Shown here: one piece after another, positions 53,644 to 63,143 of the stretch
Position numbering within the stretch: position 1 is the first letter of the stretch
Layout of the letters: each line of letters opens with the position of its first letter
Assembly: GCF_009909615.1 (NCBI RefSeq)
Contig: NZ_WWNE01000005.1
Span: forward strand, 310,334 to 374,333
Direction of reading: 5' to 3'
Length of the DNA stretch: 64,000 bases
From: Acidiluteibacter ferrifornacis
GTDB lineage: Bacteria > Bacteroidota > Bacteroidia > Flavobacteriales_E > Vicingaceae
Translations under genes and position numbers: made by a program
Notes under the pieces: model-generated
The model's input: the letters and a program-made list of their open reading frames with translations, nothing else
What the model was told of the DNA's origin: nothing
Databases searched by the model: none

Positions 53644-54087
53644 ATGGATTTGATAGATAGGTTTAAATATGTAATGAAGGTTTACAATGAATCACCTTCT
53701 AGTTTTGCAGACAAAATTGGTGTGCAACGTTCAAGTATTTCACACATATTGAGTGGACGAAATAAACCCAGTTTGGATTTTATTCAAAAGATAATGGAGT
53801 ATTATCCAAAAATAGATGCTCAATGGTTAATTAATGGAAAGCAATCCAATCCAAAAGAAGTGGAAGTTGGTTTGGATAGGGAAATTGAAAAAGCGCCATC
53901 CACTATTATTTCATCGGAAAATTCTAAGATTAAGGAGGAGGAACCAGGACCATCATTCTCGAATAATGAAGAAAAAAGTGAAGAAAAAGAGGATCTTAAT
54001 TCTAAATCAAACGATTTATTCAAAAAAAAAATCGATAAGATAATAGTGTTTTATACTGATAATACTTTTGAAGTATTTAATCGATAG
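53644..54087 (+). CDS. XRE-family HTH repressor-like protein, 147 aa
   Basis: The N-terminal helix-turn-helix (residues 1-65) reads DLIDRFKYVMKVYNESPSSF, then ADKIGVQRSSISHILSGRN and KPSLDFIQKIMEYYP. This is the phage-repressor-like form widespread in Bacteroidota. An acidic, Glu/Ser/Lys-rich linker (about 72-125) and a short conserved C-terminus (KKIDKIIVFYTDNTFEVF) follow. I start at the ATG at 53644; the longer frame needs a TTG and would run through the operator region. The seven palindromes upstream, one over the promoter, point to autoregulation. Its 3' end overlaps that of the next, opposite gene by 11 bases. Confidence 0.85.
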   Translation: MDLIDRFKYVMKVYNESPSSFADKIGVQRSSISHILSGRNKPSLDFIQKIMEYYPKIDAQWLINGKQSNPKEVEVGLDREIEKAPSTIISSENSKIKEEEPGPSFSNNEEKSEEKEDLNSKSNDLFKKKIDKIIVFYTDNTFEVFNR

Positions 54088-54496
54088 AATTCAGCCAATT
54101 AATTGCTTTGGACTCGTCGTTAAAAAGTCGTGTAGGGATGTTAGGCTTGTTAAAGCGAATGAAAAAGTTCGCGACTAATCTTATTCCAATACTATTGACC
54201 AATAATGCGCTCCTCAATCCTAATTCTGGAGCTCGTTTATGTTTAGCTACATAGTCGCGTGCTTCAGGAGAGATATTATAGTTAATTACTCTTGCATCTG
54301 TTATTAAAAAACGTCTTCCTAGTTCGGCGTATGGTAGAAATGTATTCGTTAATTCTATCATTTCGTCAAGTTCCATATCAGCTCCTTCTTTGAATTTAAA
54401 ATAGAGCTTGTTGGTAGAAAATTGATAAAGAGTAACCGCTGGAAAATCTTTAATTAATTGAAGATTTTCAATTTCAATCGATTCGGTATGGTTCAA
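54077..54496 (-). CDS. STAS/SpoIIAA-like small protein, 139 aa
   Basis: The 139-residue soluble protein has the alternating beta-alpha pattern of STAS or SpoIIAA-like domains: NKLYFKFKEGADMELDEMIE, RFLITDARVINYNISPEARD, then ALLVNSIGIRLVANFFIRF and the C-terminal TRLFNDESKAINWLNSI. The last segment is typical of Bacteroidota proteins of this size annotated as STAS/SEC14-like or uncharacterised. The serine that is phosphorylated in true anti-sigma antagonists is not clearly present. Function unknown. It converges with the HTH gene, the 3' ends overlapping by 11 bases. Confidence 0.6.
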   Translation of the reverse strand: MNHTESIEIENLQLIKDFPAVTLYQFSTNKLYFKFKEGADMELDEMIELTNTFLPYAELGRRFLITDARVINYNISPEARDYVAKHKRAPELGLRSALLVNSIGIRLVANFFIRFNKPNIPTRLFNDESKAINWLNSID

Positions 54497-54564
54497 TATC
54501 TCTGAGATAATTTAGGTGTATTAGATTTGTTGTACTTAAATTTGCTTTTCAAAAAAAACACTCC

Positions 54565-55614
54565 ATGTATAGCATAATAAAATCTATTCTATTCAAGTTC
54601 GATGCTGAAAAAGTTCATCATTTTACCTTTCAGTTGATTAAATCAACCTATAAACAGGAGTGGGTTAGAAAATTAATCATAAAAAACTACAGTTTCAAAT
54701 CAAATCTCCTTTCTAAGCAATTGATGGGGCTCGATTTTCCTAATCCTGTTGGTTTAGCTGCAGGTTTTGATAAAGATGCAAAGTTATACAAAGAATTGTC
54801 TGCTTTTGGTTTTGGATTTATAGAAATTGGAACATTAACGCCCAAACCACAAGAAGGGAATCCCAAACCAAGGTTATTCAGGTTGCCAAAGGATGAAGCG
54901 ATAATAAATCGCATGGGTTTTAATAATGGCGGCGTAGATGAAGCTGTAGAACGATTGAAAAATAGACCTAAAGGCATTATAGTAGGCGGTAATATTGGAA
55001 AGAATAAAGTGACACCTAACGATAGCGCAATGGACGATTATACCTACTGTTTCAAAGCGCTTTACGATTATGTGGATTACTTTGTAGTAAATGTAAGTTC
55101 GCCCAATACTCCTAATTTAAGAGATTTACAAGAAAAAGAGCCATTAACTAATTTATTGAAAGGTTTACAAGTTTTAAACCAACAACAAATCCAACCGAAG
55201 CCAATTCTATTAAAAATAGCTCCCGATTTAACAAATACTCAGCTGGATGATATAATAGAGATTGTGAAGGCTACTCGAATTAATGGGGTAATTGCAACCA
55301 ACACCACGATAGATCGATCTGAATTAAAAACTTCAACCTCAAAAATAGAAGCCATAGGAGCAGGTGGTGTAAGTGGTAAACCTTTAACTAAAAGATCAAC
55401 AGAAGTAATAAGGTATTTGAAAACTGAGTCTAAAAATAGTTTTATTGTGATCGGAGTTGGTGGAATACAAACTGGAAGGGATGCTATTGAAAAATTGCAA
55501 GCAGGTGCAGATTTATTGCAAATCTACAGTGGTTTTATTTATGGAGGACCCGGAACGGTGAAGAGAATTAATAAGGAAATCGCGAATTATTTTAAAAATA
55601 CCGCCAATGCTTAA
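54565..55614 (+). CDS. pyrD: Quinone-dependent dihydroorotate dehydrogenase (class 2)
   Basis: It oxidises dihydroorotate to orotate, passing electrons to membrane quinone, in pyrimidine synthesis. The N-terminal amphipathic helix region (residues 1-35) of class 2 enzymes is present. [65 protein letters not shown] (catalytic Ser), AGGVSGKPL and [17 protein letters not shown] follow. Here the quinone is presumably the menaquinone made with MqnE. It overlaps the HMG-CoA lyase gene by 8 bases (55607-55614). Confidence 0.95.
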   Translation: MYSIIKSILFKFDAEKVHHFTFQLIKSTYKQEWVRKLIIKNYSFKSNLLSKQLMGLDFPNPVGLAAGFDKDAKLYKELSAFGFGFIEIGTLTPKPQEGNPKPRLFRLPKDEAIINRMGFNNGGVDEAVERLKNRPKGIIVGGNIGKNKVTPNDSAMDDYTYCFKALYDYVDYFVVNVSSPNTPNLRDLQEKEPLTNLLKGLQVLNQQQIQPKPILLKIAPDLTNTQLDDIIEIVKATRINGVIATNTTIDRSELKTSTSKIEAIGAGGVSGKPLTKRSTEVIRYLKTESKNSFIVIGVGGIQTGRDAIEKLQAGADLLQIYSGFIYGGPGTVKRINKEIANYFKNTANA

Positions 55615-56458
55615 GTTAACTGAATGCCCAAGAGATGCCATGCAAGGATTGCATGATTTTATTCCAACTGATGTTAAAGTTAATTATATCAATCAATTAT
55701 TAACAGTGGGTTTTGACACTATTGATTTTGGGAGTTTTGTTTCACCTAAGGCAATACCTCAAATGAAGGATACTGCTGAAGTCCTGAAAAAGTTAGATCT
55801 AAAGGATTCGAAATCTAAATTATTGGCAATTATCGCTAATGAAAGAGGAGCAAAGGATGCTTTTCATTTTGAAGAAATAGATTATTTGGGTTTTCCATTT
55901 TCTATTTCTGAAACCTTTCAGCAGCGTAATACCAATTCTTCTATAGAGGAGTCATTGAAAAGGGTAGAAGCTATTCAAAATGGCTGCTTGAAAAACAATA
56001 AGCAATTAGTGGTATACATTTCAATGGCATTTGGAAACCCATATGGAGATGTATGGCATCCTGATGTGGTTACGGAGTGGGCGGAGAAGTTGGCGGCATT
56101 AGACATTGCTAAAATAGCCCTATCTGATACTGTTGGAGTTTCAACCCCTGAAAATATAAGTAGTTTATTTGCCCAATTAATCCCTGAATTACCTAATATT
56201 AGATTTGGAGCTCATTTACACACTACACCTGATACATGGGAAGAAAAGGTAGCTGCAGCCTATAATAATGGATGTATTGAATTTGATGGTGCCATTAAAG
56301 GGTTTGGTGGCTGCCCGATGGCGGCAGATGAACTAACTGGAAATATGCCAACAGAAAAAATGGTTGAATATTTTTTTAAGAACAATATTGAAACAGGAAT
56401 AAATCGGGATCATTTTTCGGACAGTGTTCTGTTTGCAAACCAAATTTTTCCAGTTTAA
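55607..56458 (+). CDS. Hydroxymethylglutaryl-CoA lyase
   Basis: It splits HMG-CoA to acetoacetate and acetyl-CoA at the end of leucine breakdown. Key residues are visible: the substrate-binding Arg-Asp in [10 protein letters not shown] (residues 5-13), [15 protein letters not shown], the metal-binding histidines in [10 protein letters not shown] (about 203-206), and the catalytic Cys in [17 protein letters not shown] (about 236). This is the short Bacteroidota form. It overlaps pyrD by 8 bases, an odd pairing that may simply reflect local packing. Other HMGL-family activities (for example re-citrate-like) cannot be fully excluded. Confidence 0.88.
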   Translation: MLKLTECPRDAMQGLHDFIPTDVKVNYINQLLTVGFDTIDFGSFVSPKAIPQMKDTAEVLKKLDLKDSKSKLLAIIANERGAKDAFHFEEIDYLGFPFSISETFQQRNTNSSIEESLKRVEAIQNGCLKNNKQLVVYISMAFGNPYGDVWHPDVVTEWAEKLAALDIAKIALSDTVGVSTPENISSLFAQLIPELPNIRFGAHLHTTPDTWEEKVAAAYNNGCIEFDGAIKGFGGCPMAADELTGNMPTEKMVEYFFKNNIETGINRDHFSDSVLFANQIFPV

Positions 56459-56600
56459 CTACTAATTTCAGACCGTGATCTTAACGATTAATTGATTATT
56501 TATTTATAGGTAGGAAAAGCCAATTTTCTATTTAAGCGATTAACCTTTTTTATAAGAACAAAGCAATTGGAAAGCTGTTTAAAGTTGTAATTTTAAACTT

Positions 56601-57692
56601 ATGATTGGATTCCGATTTAGTGAATTTACAGAAGATTCCACCCAAACGCCATTTGAGCGTTTATTGAAGCTTTTTTTAGAGTTGATGACTTATACCTCAG
56701 GTGATGTAGAGGAGGCATTTGATTGGATGAAACAATTGGATGCTGCTCATCACATTACCGATGATGATTATACTTTAGATGACTTCCGTAAGGATTTAGA
56801 AAAAAAGAGCTTACTCCGGACTGACCCAAACGATTCTACTTCAAAAATTACATCGAAGACTGAACAATTAATCCGGAAACGGGCATTGGATCAAATTTTC
56901 GGTAAAATGAAGAAAGGGACTAATGGAAATCACCAAACCAAATATGTGGGAAAAGGTGAGGAGTCCACTTCTAATAAACGTCCCTTTCAATTTGGTGATA
57001 GTTTTGAGCAAATCGACTTTACAGAATCTTTTAAAAGAGCTCAAATAAATCATGGAATTGAAGATTTTCAAATGACGGAAGATGATTTAGAGGTTCAGGA
57101 AACTAGCCATAAAACACAGTTATCAACGGTGTTAATGATTGATATTTCTCACTCAATGATTTTATATGGAGAAGATAGAATTACTCCTGCAAAAAAGGTG
57201 GCCATGGCTTTGGCCGAATTCATAACCACTCGTTATCCGAAAGATAGTTTGGATATAGTGGTGTTTGGAAATGATGCATGGCAAGTCCAAATTAAAGATT
57301 TACCATATTTAACGGTTGGTCCATATCATACTAACACTGTTGCAGGTCTAGAATTAGCCATGGATTTACTGAGAAGAAAGAAGTCGTCTAATAAACAGAT
57401 TTTGATGATAACAGATGGAAAACCAACTTGTATTATTGAAAACGGAGAGTATTATCAAAACAGTTGGGGACAAGATCCTAAGATATTAAACAAGACAGTG
57501 AATTTGGCAGCTCAATGCCGAAAATTGAAAATACCAATCACCACCTTTATGATTGCTGAAGATCCATACTTACAGAAGTTTGTGGAGCAGTTTACCGAAG
57601 CGAACAACGGCAAAGCGTTCTATTCAGGTTTAGATGGGCTTGGAGGTTTCATATTTGCTGATTACGAACGAAATAAAAAGAGAAATATATGA
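56601..57692 (+). CDS. VWA-domain protein paired with a MoxR-type ATPase
   Basis: Residues about 1-165 are a mixed alpha/charged region. The VWA domain (about 170-340) has the MIDAS motif DISHS in VLMIDISHSMILY, Thr in HTNTVAGLELAMDLLRR and Asp in LMITDGKPTCI. VWA domains bind partner proteins through metal. The gene overlaps the next one by 4 bases (ATGA), and VWA plus MoxR AAA+ pairs are commonly chaperone or assembly modules for enzymes and secreted systems. The target is unknown. Upstream is a separate intergenic gap (56459-56600) with no feature. Confidence 0.88.
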   Translation: MIGFRFSEFTEDSTQTPFERLLKLFLELMTYTSGDVEEAFDWMKQLDAAHHITDDDYTLDDFRKDLEKKSLLRTDPNDSTSKITSKTEQLIRKRALDQIFGKMKKGTNGNHQTKYVGKGEESTSNKRPFQFGDSFEQIDFTESFKRAQINHGIEDFQMTEDDLEVQETSHKTQLSTVLMIDISHSMILYGEDRITPAKKVAMALAEFITTRYPKDSLDIVVFGNDAWQVQIKDLPYLTVGPYHTNTVAGLELAMDLLRRKKSSNKQILMITDGKPTCIIENGEYYQNSWGQDPKILNKTVNLAAQCRKLKIPITTFMIAEDPYLQKFVEQFTEANNGKAFYSGLDGLGGFIFADYERNKKRNI

Positions 57693-59182
57693 GCGATTTA
57701 ACGCAGATCACCACTTTGGGAGAACTAAAGAAAAGTGGATATCAATCCAAGAAAGTAAAAGATGAATTGCGAGATAATTTATTGGGTAAATTAAAATCAA
57801 AAGAACAGGTTTTCAAAGAAATACATGGATACGAGGATACTGTAATTCCAAGTATAGAGCGAGCAATTTTAGCTAAACATAACATTAATTTATTGGGCTT
57901 GAGAGGGCAAGCCAAAACAAAGATTGCTCGATTGATGGTTCATTTACTGGATGAATACATTCCTATTGTAAAAGGCTCAGAAATTAATGATGATCCCTTT
58001 AACCCCATTTCTTTTTATGCTAAAGAATTGATATTACACGAAGGGGATAAAACTCCCATCACTTGGTTGCATAGAGAAGATCGATATACAGAGAAATTAG
58101 CAACTCCAGATGTTAGTATAGCAGATCTAATCGGTGATATTGACCCTATTAAGGCGGCTAACTTAAAGTTAGATTATTCAGACGAGCGCGTTATTCATTT
58201 TGGTTTGATTGCAAGGGCGAATAGAGGGATTTTTGTTATTAATGAGTTGCCCGACTTGCAAGCAAGAATTCAAGTTTCATTGTTTAATATTTTACAAGAA
58301 GGGGATATTCAGATTAGGGGATTTAAATTGAGATTACCTTTAGATTTACAATTTGTTTTTACTGCCAATCCAGAAGATTATACCAATAGAGGATCGATCA
58401 TTACTCCACTTAAGGATAGAATACAAAGTCAGATAATGACACATTACCCCAAGAATTTAACTTTGGCCAGAGAAATAACTGCACAAGAAGTTAAATTAAG
58501 TCCTTTACAGAAGGAGTTGGTAATTGTTCCTGAACTGTTAAAAGACTTACTCGAGCAAATTGCTTTCGAAGCAAGAAAAAGTGAATACGTAGATGCTAAG
58601 AGTGGCGTTTCAGCACGTTTAACAATTGCTGCTTATGAAAACATGGTTAGTTCAGCAGAACGAAGATGTATTATAAACGAAGAAAAAATAACAACAGCCC
58701 GTGTAGCAGATCTTATGAATGTTGTGCCGGCTCTTGTTGGAAAAATTGAAATGGTTTATGAGGGTGAGCAAGAAGGGGCGGTAAACGTAGCATACGCTAT
58801 TGTGCAAGCTGCTATTCGAACATTAGTGGTAAATTATTTTCCAGAATTGAAAGATTTGAAAAAGAATAAAACAATAGAAGCAGAGAAGTATAATTTGATT
58901 ATTAATTCATTTTCTAATAACGTAGTCGATATTGAGTCCGACTATACTGATCAAGTGTATCAAGAAGAATTGACTAATATACCTGGAATGAAAGAATTAA
59001 TAGAATCAAAGTTTAAAACTCTACCAAAACAAGAGCAATTTTTAATGATGGAATTTTTACTGCATGGATTGGCAGAATATTCACTGCTAGGCAGAAAGCG
59101 CATGGAGACCAAATTGCGTTTTAACGATTTATTTCAGTCGATGCTCTATTCAAACGAGGAAGAAAACGAAGAAGACTTTTAA
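57689..59182 (+). CDS. MoxR/magnesium-chelatase-I-like AAA+ ATPase
   Basis: The 497-residue protein has Walker A GLRGQAKTKIARLM (about residue 71), Walker B IFVINELPDLQARI, the sensor-1 region VFTANPEDYTNRGSIITPLK and an arginine-finger candidate RSEYVD-type loop. AAA2-like C-terminal helices and an acidic tail (NEEENEEDF) follow. This group resembles BchI/MoxR and uses ATP to remodel a VWA-bound client. It starts in the ATGA overlap with the VWA gene, so the two are made in step. The client is not identifiable here. A cofactor-insertion role is one option, but no metalloenzyme genes are adjacent. Confidence 0.9.
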   Translation: MSDLTQITTLGELKKSGYQSKKVKDELRDNLLGKLKSKEQVFKEIHGYEDTVIPSIERAILAKHNINLLGLRGQAKTKIARLMVHLLDEYIPIVKGSEINDDPFNPISFYAKELILHEGDKTPITWLHREDRYTEKLATPDVSIADLIGDIDPIKAANLKLDYSDERVIHFGLIARANRGIFVINELPDLQARIQVSLFNILQEGDIQIRGFKLRLPLDLQFVFTANPEDYTNRGSIITPLKDRIQSQIMTHYPKNLTLAREITAQEVKLSPLQKELVIVPELLKDLLEQIAFEARKSEYVDAKSGVSARLTIAAYENMVSSAERRCIINEEKITTARVADLMNVVPALVGKIEMVYEGEQEGAVNVAYAIVQAAIRTLVVNYFPELKDLKKNKTIEAEKYNLIINSFSNNVVDIESDYTDQVYQEELTNIPGMKELIESKFKTLPKQEQFLMMEFLLHGLAEYSLLGRKRMETKLRFNDLFQSMLYSNEEENEEDF

Positions 59183-59230
59183 TTTTAAAGAGTTTGGTGC
59201 ACCTTTGCAAAAATTTATAACATTAATTCA

Positions 59231-60037
59231 ATGATCAAAAGAATCACATTAGTATTGGCTGTGGCATTAAGTTTCACGGCATGTAAGAAGGATGATAATA
59301 AAGAAACGGTATTGTTATTTTCTCCTGAACAAGATAAGCAGTTAGGAGCTCAATTAAAGGCCGAAATTTTTGCTAATCCTAATGAATATCCTGTTTTAGA
59401 TGAAGCTAAATATCCTTTTGCTTATGAATATATTAGAGGTCTTAAGGATAGTATATTAAATACGGGAAAAATCGGATATAAAGATGAATTCGCTTGGGAA
59501 GTTTATATTATTCAAGATGACAGTGTCTTGAATGCCTTTGCCTCTCCTGGTGGATACATTTTCTTTTATACAGGTTTGATTAAATATTTGGATAACGAAG
59601 ATGATTTAATGGGCGTTATGGGGCACGAAATTGCGCATGCTGATCGTCGTCACTCAGTGAAACAAATGCAACGTCAGTACGGAATTAGCTTATTGTTGAA
59701 TATTGTTTTAGGTAAAGAGCCTGGACAATTGTCACAGATTTTAGCTGGAGTTGCCGGCAATACCGCAGGGTTAGCTTTTAGTCGTGATGCTGAATCTGAA
59801 GCAGACGCCTATTCTGTTGAGTATTTATCTCAAACACCCTACAGATGCGATGGAGCTAAGACTTTCTTTGAGAAGTTAAGTGCGGCAGGTGGAAGTACTG
59901 TGCCAAAATTTTTAAGTACGCACCCGCCAGCAGCTGATCGAGTAGTTGAAATTGAAAATAAAGCAATTGAATTGGGTTGTGATACCACTTATTATTCTCC
60001 GAGTTCGTACCAAACTTTTAAGAACTCCTTACCTTAA
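59231..60037 (+). CDS. M48-family metalloprotease lipoprotein
   Basis: The 268-residue protein has a lipoprotein signal (SFTAC, Cys18) and an M48 peptidase domain. The zinc site is MGHEIAHADRRHS (HExxH, about residue 133) and a later ESEADAYSVEYL carrying the third ligand Glu. FASPGGYIFFYTGLIKYL precedes it, and FLSTHPPAADRV closes the domain as in BepA/YfgC/Loi-type periplasmic proteases. It probably degrades misassembled outer-membrane proteins. It lies 7 bases before a lipoprotein msrA on the same strand, so the two may form an envelope-repair pair. Confidence 0.92.
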   Translation: MIKRITLVLAVALSFTACKKDDNKETVLLFSPEQDKQLGAQLKAEIFANPNEYPVLDEAKYPFAYEYIRGLKDSILNTGKIGYKDEFAWEVYIIQDDSVLNAFASPGGYIFFYTGLIKYLDNEDDLMGVMGHEIAHADRRHSVKQMQRQYGISLLLNIVLGKEPGQLSQILAGVAGNTAGLAFSRDAESEADAYSVEYLSQTPYRCDGAKTFFEKLSAAGGSTVPKFLSTHPPAADRVVEIENKAIELGCDTTYYSPSSYQTFKNSLP

Positions 60038-60044
60038 TTAACTT

Positions 60045-60701
60045 ATGAAAAATACGTTTTACACATCAATAATATTATTGTTTCTAGTTGCTGCTTGTAG
60101 TAATTCAACTCCTGAAACAGTAAAAAAGCAATCACAAAAAGCAAAAAATATTCAAGATTTGAATGGCTTTAGCAAAGCTTATTTTGCCAGTGGGTGTTTT
60201 TGGTGTGTAGAAGCCATTTTTGAGGAAGTAGATGGTGTAGTAGAAGTGGTTTCAGGATATGCCGGAGGAACTGAAAAAGATCCAACTTATGAACAGGTAA
60301 GTGCAGGGAGAACATCGCATGCAGAAGCTGTTGAAGTTTATTATGATCCTTTAAAAGTAGATTTTAAAACTCTTGTTGTGGTGTTTTTCGGTTCTCATGA
60401 CCCGACAACACTAAATCAGCAAGGACCTGATAGAGGAGCTCAATATCGATCTATTGCTTTTTATAATGATGAAAATGAGCGAAGAATTATTGAAAATCAT
60501 ATTAAAGCGTTAGAAACTGAAAACGTGTTTGATGGTGAAATTGTTACAGAAGTAAGGCCAATACAACACTTTTATAAAGCAGAGGAATATCATCAAAACT
60601 ATGAAAAGAATAATCCCAATAATCCATACATCCAGAAAGTGTCAATTCCTCGATTAAAAAGGTTTGAGGCTAAATATCCAGAATTACTGAAAAATCATTA
60701 G
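60045..60701 (+). CDS. msrA: Peptide-methionine (S)-S-oxide reductase, lipoprotein form
   Basis: The 218-residue protein starts with a lipoprotein signal (lipobox VAAC, Cys18), so it is predicted outside the cytoplasm. The MsrA domain has the catalytic ASGCFWCVEAIFEEV, GYAGGTEKDPTYEQV, EVYYDPLKVDF, FFGSHDPTTLNQQGPDRGAQ and HQNYEKNNP. It repairs methionine oxidised to the S-sulfoxide in exported proteins. No fused MsrB domain is present. It lies 7 bases after the M48 protease gene, suggesting joint repair of oxidised or damaged envelope proteins. Confidence 0.95.
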   Translation: MKNTFYTSIILLFLVAACSNSTPETVKKQSQKAKNIQDLNGFSKAYFASGCFWCVEAIFEEVDGVVEVVSGYAGGTEKDPTYEQVSAGRTSHAEAVEVYYDPLKVDFKTLVVVFFGSHDPTTLNQQGPDRGAQYRSIAFYNDENERRIIENHIKALETENVFDGEIVTEVRPIQHFYKAEEYHQNYEKNNPNNPYIQKVSIPRLKRFEAKYPELLKNH

Positions 60702-60726
60702 GAGCAATATAGTCACATGATAATCA

Positions 60727-60770
60727 AATCCCGAGATACTCAAATATAAAAAGTACTTCGGGATTTTTTT
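60727..60770. terminator. Rho-independent terminator between msrA and the TPR gene
   Basis: AATCCCGA (60727-60734) and TCGGGATT (60758-60765), with inner pairs TACT/AGTA, form a hairpin followed on the plus strand by a long T run. It ends msrA; it is also placed where the convergent leftward gene ends. Confidence 0.85.
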
Positions 60771-60782
60771 TTCTAATTGGTG

Positions 60783-62576
60783 CTATTTCATTTGGTGGTA
60801 ATGGTCCAAATACTTTTTAGCCATCGCTCCATTGCCCACATTCTGATAGGTTATTCCCAAATAATAATAGTTTTGAATGTTCGTAGGGTTTAATTCAATA
60901 GCCTTAGCAAAATAAGGAATAGAAGCTTCTAATTGACCAAGAGTAGCTAAGGTTGCCCCCATATTAGCATTGGCATCAGCCATATTGGGATTTGCTTTTA
61001 ATGCTTTGAAATAAGTATTTTTAGCAGCTTCATATTGCTTCATTTCGAAGTAGATGGCTCCTAAGTTAGAAAGGACTATTGCATTATTGGGGTTTAGTTC
61101 GATTGCTTTGAGATAATATTTCTCAGCTTCAGCGTGTTTTTTAGTTCTATATTTCAAGAGTCCTAAATTTCCGTAGGCGTCTGAATAGGATGGGTATAAT
61201 TGAATCGCCTTTAGGAAATGTTGTTCAGCTTCTTCATAGTAATGTTGTTGTTCTACTTCATTGACTGCTTTTAAAGCTTTTTCTTTCATAATTTCTAATG
61301 CATAACTGTAATTACAACGAGCACTATTGGGACAATTTTTAATGTCTGTTGAGTAGAGAATGAGGTCGCTCTTCCAAGCTTTGTTTCTGCTGATGGTTTT
61401 CACAGAAAATAAAATAAGTACTATGACTGTTCCAATCACACCAATCATCTGGAACTTTTTCTGAATAATCAATCGCTGAATTAAATATCCGGCAATGATG
61501 CAAAATCCTAAAATGGGTAGGAAAACCAATCGTTCTCCGAAGTGCGTTCCTATGGTGATAATTAGATTGGATGATACACTTAATGTAATTACATACAAAA
61601 AGATACCGAAAGCAATTAAACTTTTAGTTTTAGTCTGCGTTATTGCAATTATAGCTAAAATCACAACCACAATTAATGAAAGATTAAATTGCCAATCAGT
61701 CAAAGAGACTAAAGGGATTTGTTGAATGGAGTAGTCATTCATCAAGGTAAATGGGAAGATTATCTTATATAGGTATAGCCCCATTAAATAAATTTTAGTT
61801 GCAAATAAACTAGCCGTAGAATCGATGCCAACAAGCATGTTGTCAATTTTAGCTACAGGTGCGCTCGATGTCATTGACTTCAAGGCATTGAATCGCAAAA
61901 TAAAATAGGGAATCAATGGGATTAGAAAAGGAAGCGTTTTCTTTAAACTGTCACTGATGGATTGTTTTTCAAAAAAGTATAATACAATTACAATTACTCC
62001 CAAAAAGGTGATAGCGCTTTCTTTAACTAACAAAGCTATAAAAAGAGCAAACATTGATAAGTAAAGCTGTTTCTTCTCATTTTTTGTAACCCATCTATGC
62101 AAATGATACAATAGGACGATTAATAGTAAGATAGTTAGAATTTCATCCAAACTTTTAATGTTGGCCACCACTTCGGTATGAATGGGATGAGCTATAAATA
62201 ATGCAGAAGCGATTAACGCTACAATAGGATCCATCCATCTAATCAATAATTGGTATAGCAGTCCTCCTGAAAGCGCATAAAGCAACAGGTTAGTCAAATG
62301 AGCAAACCACGATTGGTCCGGAAAAAACTCCCATTGCAAAGCAAAAATCGAAAGTGTTAAGGGACGATATAATGAACCTGATTGAAACCCATACCCATAT
62401 CTATAGTGGGTTGTAAATATGGTCTTAATTCCGTCTACTCCTTTTTTTACAACAAAGTTTTCCTTGATTAAGGAGAAATCGTCTAAAACATATCCATGAT
62501 TAAGGGTGTTGAAATATAATCCAATGGCGAAAACAAATAGGAGATAAGGAGCATATTTTCTAATGTATTGATTCAT
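60783..62576 (-). CDS. TMTC-like membrane protein with C-terminal TPR repeats
   Basis: Residues 1 to about 400 hold ten or more membrane helices; the first periplasmic loop has YVLDDFSLI, with the acidic pair expected at a GT-C glycosyltransferase active site. The C-terminal part (about 430-597) is a soluble tetratricopeptide-repeat array of about four or five repeats, for example AEKYYLKAIELNPNNAIVLS and YFAKAIELNPTNIQ. This plan matches the TMTC/O-mannosyltransferase-like proteins widespread in Bacteroidota. The sugar and target are unknown. Single leftward gene. Confidence 0.8.
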   Translation of the reverse strand: MNQYIRKYAPYLLFVFAIGLYFNTLNHGYVLDDFSLIKENFVVKKGVDGIKTIFTTHYRYGYGFQSGSLYRPLTLSIFALQWEFFPDQSWFAHLTNLLLYALSGGLLYQLLIRWMDPIVALIASALFIAHPIHTEVVANIKSLDEILTILLLIVLLYHLHRWVTKNEKKQLYLSMFALFIALLVKESAITFLGVIVIVLYFFEKQSISDSLKKTLPFLIPLIPYFILRFNALKSMTSSAPVAKIDNMLVGIDSTASLFATKIYLMGLYLYKIIFPFTLMNDYSIQQIPLVSLTDWQFNLSLIVVVILAIIAITQTKTKSLIAFGIFLYVITLSVSSNLIITIGTHFGERLVFLPILGFCIIAGYLIQRLIIQKKFQMIGVIGTVIVLILFSVKTISRNKAWKSDLILYSTDIKNCPNSARCNYSYALEIMKEKALKAVNEVEQQHYYEEAEQHFLKAIQLYPSYSDAYGNLGLLKYRTKKHAEAEKYYLKAIELNPNNAIVLSNLGAIYFEMKQYEAAKNTYFKALKANPNMADANANMGATLATLGQLEASIPYFAKAIELNPTNIQNYYYLGITYQNVGNGAMAKKYLDHYHQMK

Positions 62577-62652
62577 TCTTCTGATTTAAAGAGTGGATTA
62601 TCACTGGGGTATTTATTTATTAATTTTTTTGGGTTAAATTGCAGAAACAAAT

Positions 62653-63039
62653 ATGAGTATTATGACAGCTAAAGCAAAAAAAATTACATTAAACATTATT
62701 ACAATTTTATTGATGGTTGCATTTATAGGTGCAGGATTTGGCAAATTAATGCGTACAGATATGATGGTCGAAAGTTTCGATCGTTATGATATTCCTATCG
62801 GACTAATGCTTTTACTAGGATTTCTAGAGCTATCTGCGGCTTTAGGACTGTTGATTCCTAAAGTTCGTTTATTTGCTGCTACTGGTCTTTCAATCATAAT
62901 GGCAGGGGCTATAGTAGTGCATGTTTATCACAATGAAATGGATCAGCTTGTAGGACCAGTATTACTATTTGTATTGTTGATTGCTTTCATCACAATGAGA
63001 AAGCAGTTGCTCAAGACCACGAAAACAAAAAAGAAATAG
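62653..63039 (+). CDS. DoxX-like membrane protein
   Basis: The 128-residue protein has four membrane helices (about residues 13-31, 47-68, 74-92 and 98-117) with the DoxX-like features FIGAGFGKLMRTDMMVESFD and GFLELSAALGLLIPKVRLFA. The C-terminus is strongly basic (KTTKTKKK), so it faces the cytoplasm. The family is broad and includes oxidoreductase-associated subunits and many unknown membrane proteins. It lies between the TPR gene and a small nuclease-like gene, in the same direction as the latter, but with a gap of 104 bases. Confidence 0.8.
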   Translation: MSIMTAKAKKITLNIITILLMVAFIGAGFGKLMRTDMMVESFDRYDIPIGLMLLLGFLELSAALGLLIPKVRLFAATGLSIIMAGAIVVHVYHNEMDQLVGPVLLFVLLIAFITMRKQLLKTTKTKKK

Positions 63040-63143
63040 TGGTTTCACTTCACTTAAACTCATGTTATTGTGACGTTACAGACTGACGGAATGATTTTTG
63101 CTGCAATGTTTGTATTATTAACTTTCTAAAAATCAATAGAATT

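Noticed and set aside
61495-61725. Rightward frame inside the TPR membrane protein gene, and many similar short frames elsewhere
   Set aside because: They lie wholly inside well-supported genes on the other strand, and lack families or ribosome sites.
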